Shown in pieces: positions 27,967 through 39,261 of a DNA stretch of 64,000 nucleotides. Positions within the stretch are counted from its first letter, which is position 1, and each line of letters begins with the position of its first letter. The notes under the pieces were generated by a model that searched no databases, was not told the origin of the DNA, and saw nothing but the letters and a program-made list of their open reading frames with translations. The DNA is from Cyanobium sp. Tous-M-B4 (GTDB lineage Bacteria > Cyanobacteriota > Cyanobacteriia > PCC-6307 > Cyanobiaceae), in assembly GCF_024345395.1 (NCBI RefSeq), contig NZ_JAGQBA010000002.1:310001-374000 (forward strand). Reading direction: 5' to 3'. The translations under genes and the position numbers were made by a program.

Positions 27967-28506
27967 TCAGTCCTTGCCGCGGAAGGCTTTCCAGCTTTGC
28001 TGCAGACCGCCCAGCAGCCGTTCGCGCTCGCTGCTGCGCAGCAGTTTGGGAATGCCATAGCGCACCGCCCACACCACCCCAACCAGCTCGAGCAGGCCGG
28101 GCACCAGGGGCAGGCTGTCGAGGGCGCCCAGCACGGCGCTGTAAACCCGTAGCACCAGCAGCAGGCCCACTAGGCCAGCCAGGATGGTCACCGGTTTGCG
28201 GGCCTGGGCCCACAGGTTGTTGAGCTCGTTTTGATCGAGCCACTGGCGCAGCTTGCCCAGCAGCAGTTCCCACTCACCACCTTCGCCGTTTTGGGGCTCG
28301 GCTTCAATCACCAGGGTGGCGGCGATGCTGGGCTCGGGGGGCGCCGCCTGTGGAGTGGGCTGTTCAACGATCTCTTCAAAGGGCTGTGGAGTGGGCTGTT
28401 CAACCGCCTGTGGAGCGGTTTGTTCAGTTGACTGTTGAACAGCCTCAACCTCTTGGCTGGGGCTGGCGGGATCGGTGTCGGGGTTGATGGTGGTGTCGTC
28501 GGCCAT
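27967..28506 (-). CDS. CAAD/CurT-type thylakoid membrane protein
   Basis: A 179-residue protein. The first 95 residues are acidic and Pro/Gln-rich with imperfect repeats (EQPTPQ, EQTAPQ). The last 80 carry two helices and flanking amphipathic helices: ILAGLVGLLLVLRVYSAVLG and SLPLVPGLLELVGVVWAVRY. LRVYSAVLGALDSLPLVPGL is the CAAD/CURT1 signature. CurT proteins bend thylakoid membranes; CAAD domains also occur fused to aminoacyl-tRNA synthetases. The start MADDTT was chosen over an upstream extension. It is followed upstream by the DUF39 gene on the same strand. Confidence 0.85.
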   Translation of the reverse strand: MADDTTINPDTDPASPSQEVEAVQQSTEQTAPQAVEQPTPQPFEEIVEQPTPQAAPPEPSIAATLVIEAEPQNGEGGEWELLLGKLRQWLDQNELNNLWAQARKPVTILAGLVGLLLVLRVYSAVLGALDSLPLVPGLLELVGVVWAVRYGIPKLLRSSERERLLGGLQQSWKAFRGKD

Positions 28507-28585
28507 GGCGAGCGGAGCGGCGGGCGGCGCGGCGGGGATATGAATGTGGCGGGAGCTTAGGTGCGGTTGGCTGGGACACCAAGCC

Positions 28586-29746
28586 CTAGGCCTCAATCGG
28601 CAGCAAGCTGGGGCGGCTGCTCAGCGGCACGACAGGTAGGCGCAGGGGGAAGCTGCCTTCGATAAGGGCTTTTATCAGGGCCTCGCTGGCGGCGGCGGCC
28701 AGGCGCGGGCTGTGGGAGGGCGCACAGGCCACCGAGCGGCCTGCCACCTGGATCGTGCCGCTGAGCAGTTCGGCGTAGCTCACCGACCCCAGGCTGGGTT
28801 TGATGCGCCGCGGCACCGACAGGTCGAGCACGGGCGCCTCGAGCTCTTGGGGGCCAGCGGCGGCCTGGCGCGCTACCTCGGCATTGATCAGGGGCACCGG
28901 CGCCGCAATCGCAATCAGTAGGGCGCTGCCATGGCCCTCAAAAAAACAAGGCCGCACCCACTCGGGCCGCAGGCCGTGCAAATCCACGCTCACGGCGGCG
29001 GCTGCGCCGGGGGTGCGGGCATGGCCGCTGGCCTGGCGCCGGCAACCGGGCTGGTGGCCGCTGCCAGCGCCGATCACCCAGCCGATGGCGCCGCCTACCA
29101 GCACCGGTGAGCCAGGCCCCAGCAGCGACAACCCCGGCATGGTGAGGCCGATGCTGCCGGCGCCGCCGCAGGAATAGAGGGCGTTGGCGGCTGGACCCAG
29201 CAGGGTGCCGTAGGGGCTGGGGCAGGGCCCCTGCGCCTGGCTGAGGGCCACTACGCCGTTTTCAGTGATGGCCCGCTGCAGCAGCAGCCGGCCAGCGCCG
29301 ATCTGTTCCAGCCCCAGCTCCGTGTGCAGCTCTCGGCGCGGGTGCAGGGCGGTGGCCTCGCCGCTGGCGTTGAAGGGCAGCGACTGGCCCTGCAGCAGGG
29401 CGCCGAGCAGCTGGGCGCCGCCCATCGCATCGCCTAGGCCGCCGCCGATCGGCAGCACCAGCTCGCCGCTGCCGCAGCCCGCTAACCCCGCCACTCCGGC
29501 CAGCTGGACGTCGCGCAGGCGGATGGGTGGATCCGTGGGGCCGAGGCTTAGGAGCAGGCTGGCCTGGTCGCTGAAACCCGCATCGGCTGCCACCACCACA
29601 TCAGTGCTGGCGTAGGCCTCGGCCAGCCCGGCTTGCTGCACCAGGCTGCGAAAATCAGCGGCGGCGCGCACCTGCAGCTGGCCCCGTTGCTGCTTGAGCC
29701 TTAGCTCCGCCTCCTGGCGTGGCGGGAATGGATCGGATTTGGGCAT
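28586..29746 (-). CDS. DUF39/COG1900 homocysteine biosynthesis-type protein
   Basis: A 386-residue cytosolic protein. The blocks CGGAGSIGLTMPGLSLLGPG and GGAIGWVIGAGSGHQP, with later DLHGLRPEWVRPCFFEGHG, match the DUF39 family, which in methanogens takes part in making homocysteine from aspartate semialdehyde with a reduced sulfur donor. Cyanobacterial copies are poorly studied. Cysteines in the CGGAG and PCFFEG segments could be active. It ends just before the divergent gyrA. hom, which uses the same substrate, is elsewhere in this window. Confidence 0.72.
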   Translation of the reverse strand: MPKSDPFPPRQEAELRLKQQRGQLQVRAAADFRSLVQQAGLAEAYASTDVVVAADAGFSDQASLLLSLGPTDPPIRLRDVQLAGVAGLAGCGSGELVLPIGGGLGDAMGGAQLLGALLQGQSLPFNASGEATALHPRRELHTELGLEQIGAGRLLLQRAITENGVVALSQAQGPCPSPYGTLLGPAANALYSCGGAGSIGLTMPGLSLLGPGSPVLVGGAIGWVIGAGSGHQPGCRRQASGHARTPGAAAAVSVDLHGLRPEWVRPCFFEGHGSALLIAIAAPVPLINAEVARQAAAGPQELEAPVLDLSVPRRIKPSLGSVSYAELLSGTIQVAGRSVACAPSHSPRLAAAASEALIKALIEGSFPLRLPVVPLSSRPSLLPIEA

Positions 29747-29769
29747 TCCCCCTGGGCTTTAGATAAACT

Positions 29770-29789
29770 GACCGTTGCTAAAGACGGTC
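29770..29789. promoter_or_regulatory. Inverted repeat just before the gyrA start
   Basis: GACCGT, eight bases (TGCTAAAG), ACGGTC: perfect 6-base arms ending four bases before the gyrA ATG at 29794, with an AT-rich TAGATAAAC just upstream that could be a -10 element. It would form a hairpin over the ribosome-binding region or act as an operator. No obvious Shine-Dalgarno is left outside it. Confidence 0.4.
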
Positions 29790-29793
29790 ATCC

Positions 29794-32424
<2,631 letters not shown>

Positions 32425-32442
32425 GCCATAGGTTCCATTCCC

Positions 32443-33576
32443 ATGGCCGACCTCTGGATCGCAAACACCATCAGCGATTTGATTCAGGGCGATGTGAACG
32501 AGCACCTGCCCCTGGAGCGCATTCCTCTCCAGGGTGATGTGTTGGGATTGGGCACCACCACCAGCATCGACAACGGGGAGCTCACCTTCCTGCAGGATGC
32601 CGATGGCGTGGTCACCACGATCTGGAAATGCCAGGCCAGCGATGGCGGTATTCGGGCCTTGCGGCCTGGGGATGGCAGCAGCCACTTCCCTTACGTTTGT
32701 TTCAGCGGTGATGCCACCGCCGTGCGCACGCCGGTGGATCTGGCCAGCCTGAGCGAGGTGCGGGGCCGGCCGTTGCAGGAGCTGGTGGCTGAGGCGATTG
32801 CCCAGCTGCGGCAGCAGGGCCGGTTAGCAGAGGCGCCGATTTATGGCCTGCGCCTGGTGTCGCAGTGGGAGTCTCTGGTGATCACGGTGGCCTCAAAGTT
32901 GTGCATGGGGCAGCAGCGGCGCAACACCTCCGTGGCCAGCAGTGCGGCCAGCGATGGCACCGCAGCGCGAAGCATCTACCAACTGCTGCAGCACTACCGA
33001 TTAGCGCCGGAGAATCCCGGGGATCCCAGCGATCCGATCCGGTTTCTGGGCCGCTCCCTGGAGTGGGATTGCTGCGGCTTCTTCGACACCGATCCAGCCC
33101 AGGGCCGGGTCACGATCCCCGATCCCCACGCCCATCTGCATCTGCACGGCTGCAGCACTGATCTGCGTTACGGAGGCCATCTTCACCACGAACATCCCGG
33201 CACACGGCTGGCATCCCTGCAGCGGCTGGTGCTCTATCCCTTGCAGCAACTGCACCAGCTGGTGAGTGATCTGGCCATTGAGGCGCTGTACTTCCGCGAT
33301 GGCAGCGCCCACTTCACCGTGGCCAATCGTGGTGCCATGGATGTGAGCGATGTGGGCGTTGCCGTGGTTGTCAACGACAGCTATGGCGGCCATCGCTATC
33401 TGCGGCTCCCCTGGCTGGCGGCCGGTGCCAGTGAAACCTTCAGCGTTCCCCTGCAGCTCCCCGCGGGGTGCCATCGTCTCGAGGTGATCGCCGATCCCGA
33501 GGGTCAGATCCTGGAGGAGGCAGCTTTCCAGTTCAACAATCGCGCCACTCTCGACATCCAGCTGCCAGATGTCTGA
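32443..33576 (+). CDS. Acetolactate-decarboxylase-like domain joined to a CARDB-like domain
   Basis: A 377-residue protein. Residues about 5-255 follow the alpha-acetolactate decarboxylase pattern: DLIQGDVNEHLPLERIPLQG, GLGTTTSIDNGELTFLQDAD, a central LYGLRLV-like strand (APIYGLRLVSQWESL), and the metal site HAHLHLHG with GGHLHH further on, equivalent to the HxH...GGH zinc ligands of ALDC. Residues about 275-370 look like a CARDB/beta-sandwich domain (FTVANRGAMDVSDVGVAVVVND). Known ALDCs make acetoin from acetolactate, but this one is longer and its substrate is unproven. It overlaps the lycopene cyclase start by eight bases. Confidence 0.65.
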   Translation: MADLWIANTISDLIQGDVNEHLPLERIPLQGDVLGLGTTTSIDNGELTFLQDADGVVTTIWKCQASDGGIRALRPGDGSSHFPYVCFSGDATAVRTPVDLASLSEVRGRPLQELVAEAIAQLRQQGRLAEAPIYGLRLVSQWESLVITVASKLCMGQQRRNTSVASSAASDGTAARSIYQLLQHYRLAPENPGDPSDPIRFLGRSLEWDCCGFFDTDPAQGRVTIPDPHAHLHLHGCSTDLRYGGHLHHEHPGTRLASLQRLVLYPLQQLHQLVSDLAIEALYFRDGSAHFTVANRGAMDVSDVGVAVVVNDSYGGHRYLRLPWLAAGASETFSVPLQLPAGCHRLEVIADPEGQILEEAAFQFNNRATLDIQLPDV

Positions 33577-34846
33577 GCTGTTGGTTTTTGATGTGCTGGT
33601 GGTGGGTGCAGGCCCGGCGGCACTGGCTATCGCTGCCGAGCTGGCGGAGCAGGGGCTGGCGGTGGTTGTGCTGGCGGCAAGCGATTGCCGCGACCCCTGG
33701 CCCAACACCTACGGGATCTGGGGAGACGAGGTGGATGCCCTAGGCCTTGGCCACCTGCTGGAGCATCGCTGGAGCGACACGCTGAGTTATTTCGGTGCCG
33801 GCAGCAGCGATCCTGCCGATCCAGCCAACAGCCCCACCGCCCACGGCCGCGACTACGGCCTGTTCGACAAAAACAGGCTGCAGCAGTTCTGGCTGGAGCG
33901 TTGTGAGGCTGCCGGCGTGCAGTGGCTGCGCGGGCAGGCACTGGAGCTGAGCCATGGGGGCGGCCGCAGCCAGGTGGCCACCGCCGCAGGGGAAGTTCTG
34001 GAAGCAAGGCTGGTGCTGGATGCCAGCGGCCACAAGGCGGTATTTGTGCGGCGGCCCGACCAGGGGCCGGTGGCCGGCCAGGCGGCCTATGGCGTGGTGG
34101 GACGCTTCACGGCGCCGCCGGTGGAGCCGGGGCAATTCGTGCTGATGGATTACCGCGCCGACCATCTCAGCCCCGAGGAGCGCAGCGAGCCCCCCACTTT
34201 TCTCTATGCGATGGATCTGGGCCAGGGACGGTTTTTTGTGGAGGAGACCTCCCTGGCCCTGGCGCCACCGGTGCCCTACGCCACGCTCAAGCAGCGCCTC
34301 GAGCGGCGGCTGGCCCATCGCGGTGTGGCGATCGAGCAGGTGGAGCACGAGGAGTTTTGCCTGTTTCCGATGAACCTGCCCCTACCGGATCTGGATCAGC
34401 CCGTGCTGGCCTTTGGTGGGGCTGCGGCGATGGTGCATCCGGCCTCCGGCTACCTGGTGGGGGCCCTGCTGCGCCGGGCCCCGGCGGTGGCCGCAGCGGT
34501 GGCGGCGCGGCTGCGGGCTGAACCGGCCGCCACTTCGGCGGAGCTGGCCGCAGCTGGCTGGCAGGCGCTCTGGCCCCCGGAGCTACGCCGTAAACAGGCC
34601 CTCTACCAATTTGGGCTGGAGAAATTGATGCGCTTCTCGGAGCCCCAGCTGCGCAGTCACTTCGCCAGCTTCTTCTCCCTGCCCAGCGCCCAGTGGTATG
34701 GCTTTTTGACCAATACGCTCAGCCTGGGCGAGCTGCTGGCGGCGATGCTCGCCCTATTTGCCACGGCACCCTGGAGCGTGCGCTGGGGCCTGATGGGCAT
34801 GCGGGGCCGGGAGTTGCAGCTGGGACTGCGCATGCTGGATCCCTAG
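33569..34846 (+). CDS. crtL: Lycopene cyclase, CrtL type
   Basis: Cyclises lycopene ends to beta (or epsilon) rings in carotenoid synthesis at the thylakoid or plasma membrane. The 425-residue flavoprotein-like enzyme has the dinucleotide motif DVLVVGAGPAALAIAAEL, the family NTYGIWGDEVDALGL, the FLYAMDLGQGRFFVEETSL block with conserved acidic residues, and a late GGAAAMVHPASGYLVGALLRRAP. CrtL-b versus CrtL-e cannot be told from sight. It overlaps the ALDC-like gene, so the two are co-transcribed, and converges with the GH57 gene within eight bases. Confidence 0.92.
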   Translation: MSELLVFDVLVVGAGPAALAIAAELAEQGLAVVVLAASDCRDPWPNTYGIWGDEVDALGLGHLLEHRWSDTLSYFGAGSSDPADPANSPTAHGRDYGLFDKNRLQQFWLERCEAAGVQWLRGQALELSHGGGRSQVATAAGEVLEARLVLDASGHKAVFVRRPDQGPVAGQAAYGVVGRFTAPPVEPGQFVLMDYRADHLSPEERSEPPTFLYAMDLGQGRFFVEETSLALAPPVPYATLKQRLERRLAHRGVAIEQVEHEEFCLFPMNLPLPDLDQPVLAFGGAAAMVHPASGYLVGALLRRAPAVAAAVAARLRAEPAATSAELAAAGWQALWPPELRRKQALYQFGLEKLMRFSEPQLRSHFASFFSLPSAQWYGFLTNTLSLGELLAAMLALFATAPWSVRWGLMGMRGRELQLGLRMLDP

Positions 34847-34854
34847 TTTTGTGC

Positions 34855-36429
34855 CTAGGCCTGGACCGGCGCCGGCAGCCAATCGGCTGCGTTGAGCAGG
34901 GGGAATAGGCCGTCTTCGATGGCTATCGCCTTGAGCCATTTGGTGGGTAGCTCGGTGCCGTTTTCGATCGCATCCAGCAGGCGCCAGAAGCGATCAAGGT
35001 GGCGCTCGATCCTTTCTTTGGCCAGTCCGGTGGTGGTGCCCGCCCGCAGGATGAAGCTCCAATCAGAGCTTTGGGCCAGCAGCAGCTCCCGGCCCGCCTG
35101 GGTGAGCAGGTCTCGCTGGGCTGGGCTGCCAACGCCGCGCTGAACCCGAGCCACCATGGCCTGGGAGGCCCGTTGCCACTCGGCCACCACCCAGGCGTTG
35201 GTCTCGTTGAGCCAGTAGTCGTGGTAGCCACCCTGGCCCCAGCTGCTGGGGGAGGGGCGGCACACCTGCAGGGGCTCGACGCCTCCGAGGGCCTCCCGCA
35301 GGGTCACCAGGCGCACGCCGGCCTCATTGGCCTGGCGGAATAGGGCAGCTAGAAACTGGGGCCCCTCAAACCACCAATGGCCAAATAGCTCGGCATCGAA
35401 GGGGGCCACCAGCAGCGGCCGGCGCTCCATCGAGCGGGCCAGGCCGCTGAGCTCCTCGGCTCGGCCCTGCAGGTAGGTGGCGGCATGCTCCTCGATGCGC
35501 TCGGCGGCAACTGCGGGTTCGTAGGGCTGTTTCTGGTCGAGGGGGCAGCCCTGGGCCGTGACCCGGTGCAGCTTCAGGCCGAGGGGCCGGCGGCTGGTGA
35601 TTGCATGGCTGGCTAGTTCGCTGTCGGGTAGATCCCAGCCCAGGTCGCGGTGGAATTCCCGGTAGGCGCCGTCGCCGGGGTAGCCCTCGCGGGCGCTCCA
35701 CACCGGCAGGGTGGCGCTGCTGTCGCGGCCGAAGAAGGCTGCCCCAGCCGGCGAGCAGATCGGTGCGAACACGCCATAGCGGGGGCGGGGTTGGGCGTGC
35801 AGCAGACCGTGGGCATCGAGCACCGAGTAGCGCAGACCGCAGCCCACCAGCTGCTGATCGAGGCCTTCGTAGTAGGCGCATTCCGGCAGCCAGATGCCTA
35901 GGGGCCGCTCACCCAGCAGGCGTTCGTGCTCGCGCACTGCGGTGATCAGCTGGGCCCGCACCGCCTCTGGCACCTGGCGCAGCAGGGGCAGGTAGCCGTG
36001 GGTGGCGCCGCAGGTGATCAGGTCGAGCACCCCCTGTTGCTGCAGCCTGCGGAAGCGGGGGATCAGTTGCCCCTTGGCCTGACGCCACTGGTTCACCACC
36101 GTCTCGAGTTGGGCAGCTAGGTGGCTGGCGGCTGCTGTTTGGTCTTCCGGGGCTTGCTGCAGCAGCTCCTGACGGACGGCGATCCAGGCCAGGAAGCGGC
36201 CATTGAGCTGGGGATCGGCCAGCAGGGAAAGCAGGGTGGGCGAGAGGCCGAGGGTGAGCCGGGGGCGCTGGCGCCGGTCAGCGGCGGAGGCCTCGAGCAC
36301 GGCCAGCAGCGGCAGGTAGCACTCCTGGAGCGCTTGGAAATACCAATCTTCCTCAAGCGAGCCGGGTTCGCTGGAGCGCACGTAGGGAAGATGAGCGTGG
36401 AGGACTAGGGCCAGATCGCCTGCGGCCAT
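34855..36429 (-). CDS. Glycoside hydrolase family 57 protein, branching-enzyme type
   Basis: A 524-residue alpha-glucan enzyme. The N-terminal LVLHAHLPYVR is the GH57 first motif; LGIWLPECAYYEGLDQQL contains the catalytic nucleophile Glu; LVAPFDAELFGHWWFEGPQFL holds the acid Asp. A C-terminal helical DUF1957-type region follows (NAWVVAEWQRASQAMV). This architecture is that of GH57 1,4-alpha-glucan branching enzymes or 4-alpha-glucanotransferases in glycogen metabolism. The ATG giving MAAGDLAL was preferred. It is divergent from leuA. Confidence 0.86.
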   Translation of the reverse strand: MAAGDLALVLHAHLPYVRSSEPGSLEEDWYFQALQECYLPLLAVLEASAADRRQRPRLTLGLSPTLLSLLADPQLNGRFLAWIAVRQELLQQAPEDQTAAASHLAAQLETVVNQWRQAKGQLIPRFRRLQQQGVLDLITCGATHGYLPLLRQVPEAVRAQLITAVREHERLLGERPLGIWLPECAYYEGLDQQLVGCGLRYSVLDAHGLLHAQPRPRYGVFAPICSPAGAAFFGRDSSATLPVWSAREGYPGDGAYREFHRDLGWDLPDSELASHAITSRRPLGLKLHRVTAQGCPLDQKQPYEPAVAAERIEEHAATYLQGRAEELSGLARSMERRPLLVAPFDAELFGHWWFEGPQFLAALFRQANEAGVRLVTLREALGGVEPLQVCRPSPSSWGQGGYHDYWLNETNAWVVAEWQRASQAMVARVQRGVGSPAQRDLLTQAGRELLLAQSSDWSFILRAGTTTGLAKERIERHLDRFWRLLDAIENGTELPTKWLKAIAIEDGLFPLLNAADWLPAPVQA

Positions 36430-36469
36430 AACCTTCCTGCGATAACTGCACTCTAGGCGTAGTGCCCGC

Positions 36470-36476
36470 ATACAAT
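36470..36476 (+). promoter_or_regulatory. Putative -10 element of leuA
   Basis: ATACAAT about 40 bases before the leuA ATG in the 86-base gap shared with the divergent GH57 gene. It is close to the bacterial TATAAT consensus. No convincing -35 was seen at the usual distance, which is common in cyanobacteria. Confidence 0.35.
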
Positions 36477-36515
36477 GGGCTATCTCATAGTCATTCCGCC
36501 TAGAGGGGCTCCCTT

Positions 36516-38159
36516 ATGGCCCGCGATCCCGGCCGCGTATTGATCTTCGATACCACCTTGCGCGATGGCGAGCAGTCGCCTGGCGCCAGCCTGAACCTCG
36601 AGGAGAAGCTGGCGATCGCCCAGCAGTTGGCGCGGCTGGGGGTGGACATCATCGAGGCCGGCTTCCCCTTTGCCAGCCCCGGAGATTTCAACGCAGTGCA
36701 GCGCATTGCCGAAACCGTTGGCACGCCGGAAGGGCCGGTGATCTGCGGCCTGGCTCGGGCAGCTGCCGGCGACATCAAGGCCTGCGCTGATGCGGTGGCG
36801 CCCGCTGCTAAGCGGCGCATCCACACCTTTATTGCCACCAGCGACATCCATCTCGAGCACAAGCTGCGCAAGAGCCGCGCTGAGGTGCTGGCGATCACCG
36901 CCGAGATGGTGGCCTACGCCCGCTCGCTGGTGGACGACGTGGAATTTTCCTGCGAAGACGCCGGCCGCAGTGATCCGGAGTTCATGCATCAGGTGATCGA
37001 GGCGGCGATCAGCGCCGGCGCCACCACGATCAATATTCCCGACACCGTGGGCTACGCCACCCCAGCGGAATTCGGCGCCCTGATCGCCGGTATCAATGCC
37101 CAGGTGCCCAACATCGACCAGGCGGTGATCTCGGTGCACGGCCACAACGACCTGGGCCTGGCGGTGGCCAACTTCCTCGAGGCGGTGAAAAACGGCGCCC
37201 GCCAGCTGGAGTGCACGATCAATGGCATCGGTGAGCGGGCTGGCAACGCCTCGCTCGAGGAGCTGGTGATGGCGCTGCACGTGCGGCGCAGCTACTTCAA
37301 CCCCTTCCTGGGGCGGCCAGCGGAGAGCACCGAGCCGCTCACGGGCGTGCGCACCGAGGAGATCACCAAGACCTCGCGGCTGGTGAGCAACCTCACCGGC
37401 ATGGCGGTCCAGCCCAATAAGGCGATCGTGGGCGCCAACGCCTTTGCCCACGAGAGTGGCATCCACCAAGACGGCGTACTCAAGAACCGCCTCACCTACG
37501 AAATCATTGATGCCCGCACCGTTGGTTTGGCGGACAACCGCATCTCCCTGGGCAAGTTGAGCGGGCGCAGCGCCTTCCGGGCCCGGCTTGAGGAGCTGGG
37601 CTACACGCTCGAGCGTGAGGACCTCGACGATGCCTTCGCCCGCTTCAAGGAGCTGGCTGATCGCAAGCGGGAAATCAGCGACCGCGATCTAGAGGCGATC
37701 GTGAGCGAGCAGGTGCAGCAGCAAGATGGCGGCAGCTTCACCCTCAAGAGCGTGCAGGTGAGCTGTGGCACGGGCTTGCAGCCCACCGCCACCGTCACCC
37801 TGGTAACGGCGGATGGCGCCGAGCTCAGCGAGGCGGCGATCGGCACCGGGCCGGTGGATGCGGTGTGTCAGGCGCTCAATCGGCTGGCCCAGGTGCCCAA
37901 TGAGCTGGTGGAATTTTCGGTGAAATCGGTCACCGAAGGCATCGATGCCATGGGTGATGTGACGATCCGGCTGCGCCACGAGGGCGTGCTCTATTCGGGC
38001 CACTCAGCTGACACGGACATCGTGGTGGCCGCCGCCCAGGCCTTCGTGAACGCCCTCAATAGGCTGGTAGCCGGTGGGCGTCACCAGCCGCTGCACCCCC
38101 AGAAGGCGCCGCTGCCCGTAGTGGGCGATCTGCCCCTGGCCGACCGGCCACGGGTTTAG
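36516..38159 (+). CDS. leuA: 2-isopropylmalate synthase
   Basis: Condenses 2-oxoisovalerate and acetyl-CoA, the first step of leucine synthesis, with leucine feedback. The 547-residue protein has the catalytic [48 protein letters not shown] with the metal-binding HxH type residues, [12 protein letters not shown], and the flexible linker [13 protein letters not shown]. The C-terminal third (about 390-510) is the LeuA dimer allosteric domain ([18 protein letters not shown] to GQGVDTDI-like [10 protein letters not shown]). Length is normal. Confidence 0.96.
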   Translation: MARDPGRVLIFDTTLRDGEQSPGASLNLEEKLAIAQQLARLGVDIIEAGFPFASPGDFNAVQRIAETVGTPEGPVICGLARAAAGDIKACADAVAPAAKRRIHTFIATSDIHLEHKLRKSRAEVLAITAEMVAYARSLVDDVEFSCEDAGRSDPEFMHQVIEAAISAGATTINIPDTVGYATPAEFGALIAGINAQVPNIDQAVISVHGHNDLGLAVANFLEAVKNGARQLECTINGIGERAGNASLEELVMALHVRRSYFNPFLGRPAESTEPLTGVRTEEITKTSRLVSNLTGMAVQPNKAIVGANAFAHESGIHQDGVLKNRLTYEIIDARTVGLADNRISLGKLSGRSAFRARLEELGYTLEREDLDDAFARFKELADRKREISDRDLEAIVSEQVQQQDGGSFTLKSVQVSCGTGLQPTATVTLVTADGAELSEAAIGTGPVDAVCQALNRLAQVPNELVEFSVKSVTEGIDAMGDVTIRLRHEGVLYSGHSADTDIVVAAAQAFVNALNRLVAGGRHQPLHPQKAPLPVVGDLPLADRPRV

Positions 38160-38160
38160 G

Positions 38161-38202
38161 CCTGTGGGTCTATGCCTGTGGATCTATGCCTGTGGATCTG
38201 GT
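38161..38202. repeat. 14-base tandem repeat, three units
   Basis: CCTGTGGGTCTATG, CCTGTGGATCTATG and CCTGTGGATCTGGT follow one another directly after the leuA stop. The units differ by one substitution until the last decays. This is too short and too perfect in spacing for CRISPR and looks like replication slippage. Confidence 0.85.
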
Positions 38203-38282
38203 CGTTTGGGTGCGGCGTTTCAGCTTGGGTTCGCGTCCATGGGTCGGCGTTGTTTTTATTAATTAGCTAAGCCAAGACTAAG

Positions 38283-38318
38283 CTAAGCGCCAAAACACGA
38301 CTAAGCGCCAAAACACGA
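38283..38318. repeat. 18-base tandem duplication
   Basis: CTAAGCGCCAAAACACGA occurs twice in immediate succession, upstream of the sugar-type ABC permease gene and before a C-tract. A shorter half copy (CTAAGC) precedes it. With the 14-base array 80 bases away, the leuA to permease gap is unusually repetitive for this compact genome. Confidence 0.85.
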
Positions 38319-38379
38319 CATCCCCCCCCCTGGCCAGTCCCCCCGCCTGAGTCATCTTCTTCCCTTCAGCTCCCCCGCC

Positions 38380-39228
38380 ATGAGCCTGCCCCTCTCAGGA
38401 CCGCGCCGCTCACGGCTCAGAGCCGCCGCCCAGCTGATTTTGCTGTTGCTGGTGGCCCTGGCGATGCTGGTGCCGCTGCTGTGGCTGGTGAGCACCTCGC
38501 TGAAGGGTCCGGCGGAGGACATTTTCACCAGCCCGCCAGCCCTCTGGCCCAGTCAGCCCAGCTTTGAGGCCTACAGGCGCCTTTTTAGCGACAATCCAAT
38601 CGGCACCTACCTGCTCAACAGCACGATTGTGAGTGGCCTGGCGGTGCTGGCCAATGTGCTCTTCTGCTCGTTGGCGGCCTATCCCCTGGCCCGCATGAAT
38701 TTTCGCGGCCGGGGCTTGGTGCTGGCCCTAGTGGTAGCAACGATTTTGATCCCCTTTCAGGTGGTCATGATTCCGCTCTACCTGTTGATGGTGCAGATCG
38801 GCCTGCGCAACACCCTTTGGGCCCTGATCATTCCCCAGGCGGCCACCGCCTTTGGCATTTTCCTGCTGCGGCAGAGCTTCCTGGGGGTGCCGGTGGAGCT
38901 GGAGGAGGCGGCCCGCTGCGATGGCTGCACGCCGGTGGGGGAGTGGTGGAACGTGATGATTCCAGCGGCCCGGGCCGACCTGATCACCCTGGCGATGTTC
39001 GTGTTCATCGGTACCTGGAGCGATTTTCTCTGGCCCCTGGTGATCCTCGATGAACCCGAGCTCTACACGCTGCCACTTGGTCTGCAACAGCTGGCCAGCA
39101 GCTTTTCGCTCGACTGGCGCCTGGTGGCGGCAGGAGCGGTGATTTCGATCCTGCCGGTGCTGGTGGTGTTTATCGGCCTGCAGCGCTACATCCTGCCCAG
39201 CGCCGCCGGCGATGCAGTCAAAGGCTGA
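38380..39228 (+). CDS. ABC sugar-type transporter permease, MalG/UgpE family
   Basis: An inner-membrane permease of carbohydrate-uptake type 1, 282 residues with six helices. The first helix leads to SLKGPAEDIFTSPPALWP as in family members. The EAA loop EAARCDGCTPVGEWWNVMIPAARAD contacts the ATPase. The last helix ends in FIGLQRYILPS, also typical. Glucosylglycerol/sucrose-type or glycerol-phosphate-type substrates are usual in cyanobacteria, but no other subunit is near. A repetitive 220-base gap separates it from leuA. Confidence 0.88.
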   Translation: MSLPLSGPRRSRLRAAAQLILLLLVALAMLVPLLWLVSTSLKGPAEDIFTSPPALWPSQPSFEAYRRLFSDNPIGTYLLNSTIVSGLAVLANVLFCSLAAYPLARMNFRGRGLVLALVVATILIPFQVVMIPLYLLMVQIGLRNTLWALIIPQAATAFGIFLLRQSFLGVPVELEEAARCDGCTPVGEWWNVMIPAARADLITLAMFVFIGTWSDFLWPLVILDEPELYTLPLGLQQLASSFSLDWRLVAAGAVISILPVLVVFIGLQRYILPSAAGDAVKG

Positions 39229-39261
39229 AAACCAGTGAGGGATTGAAAAGCTCCTGCTTGA

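Noticed and set aside
38161-38318. Repeated units after leuA considered as a CRISPR array.
   Set aside because: Units are directly adjacent with no spacers and only two or three copies; this is tandem duplication.
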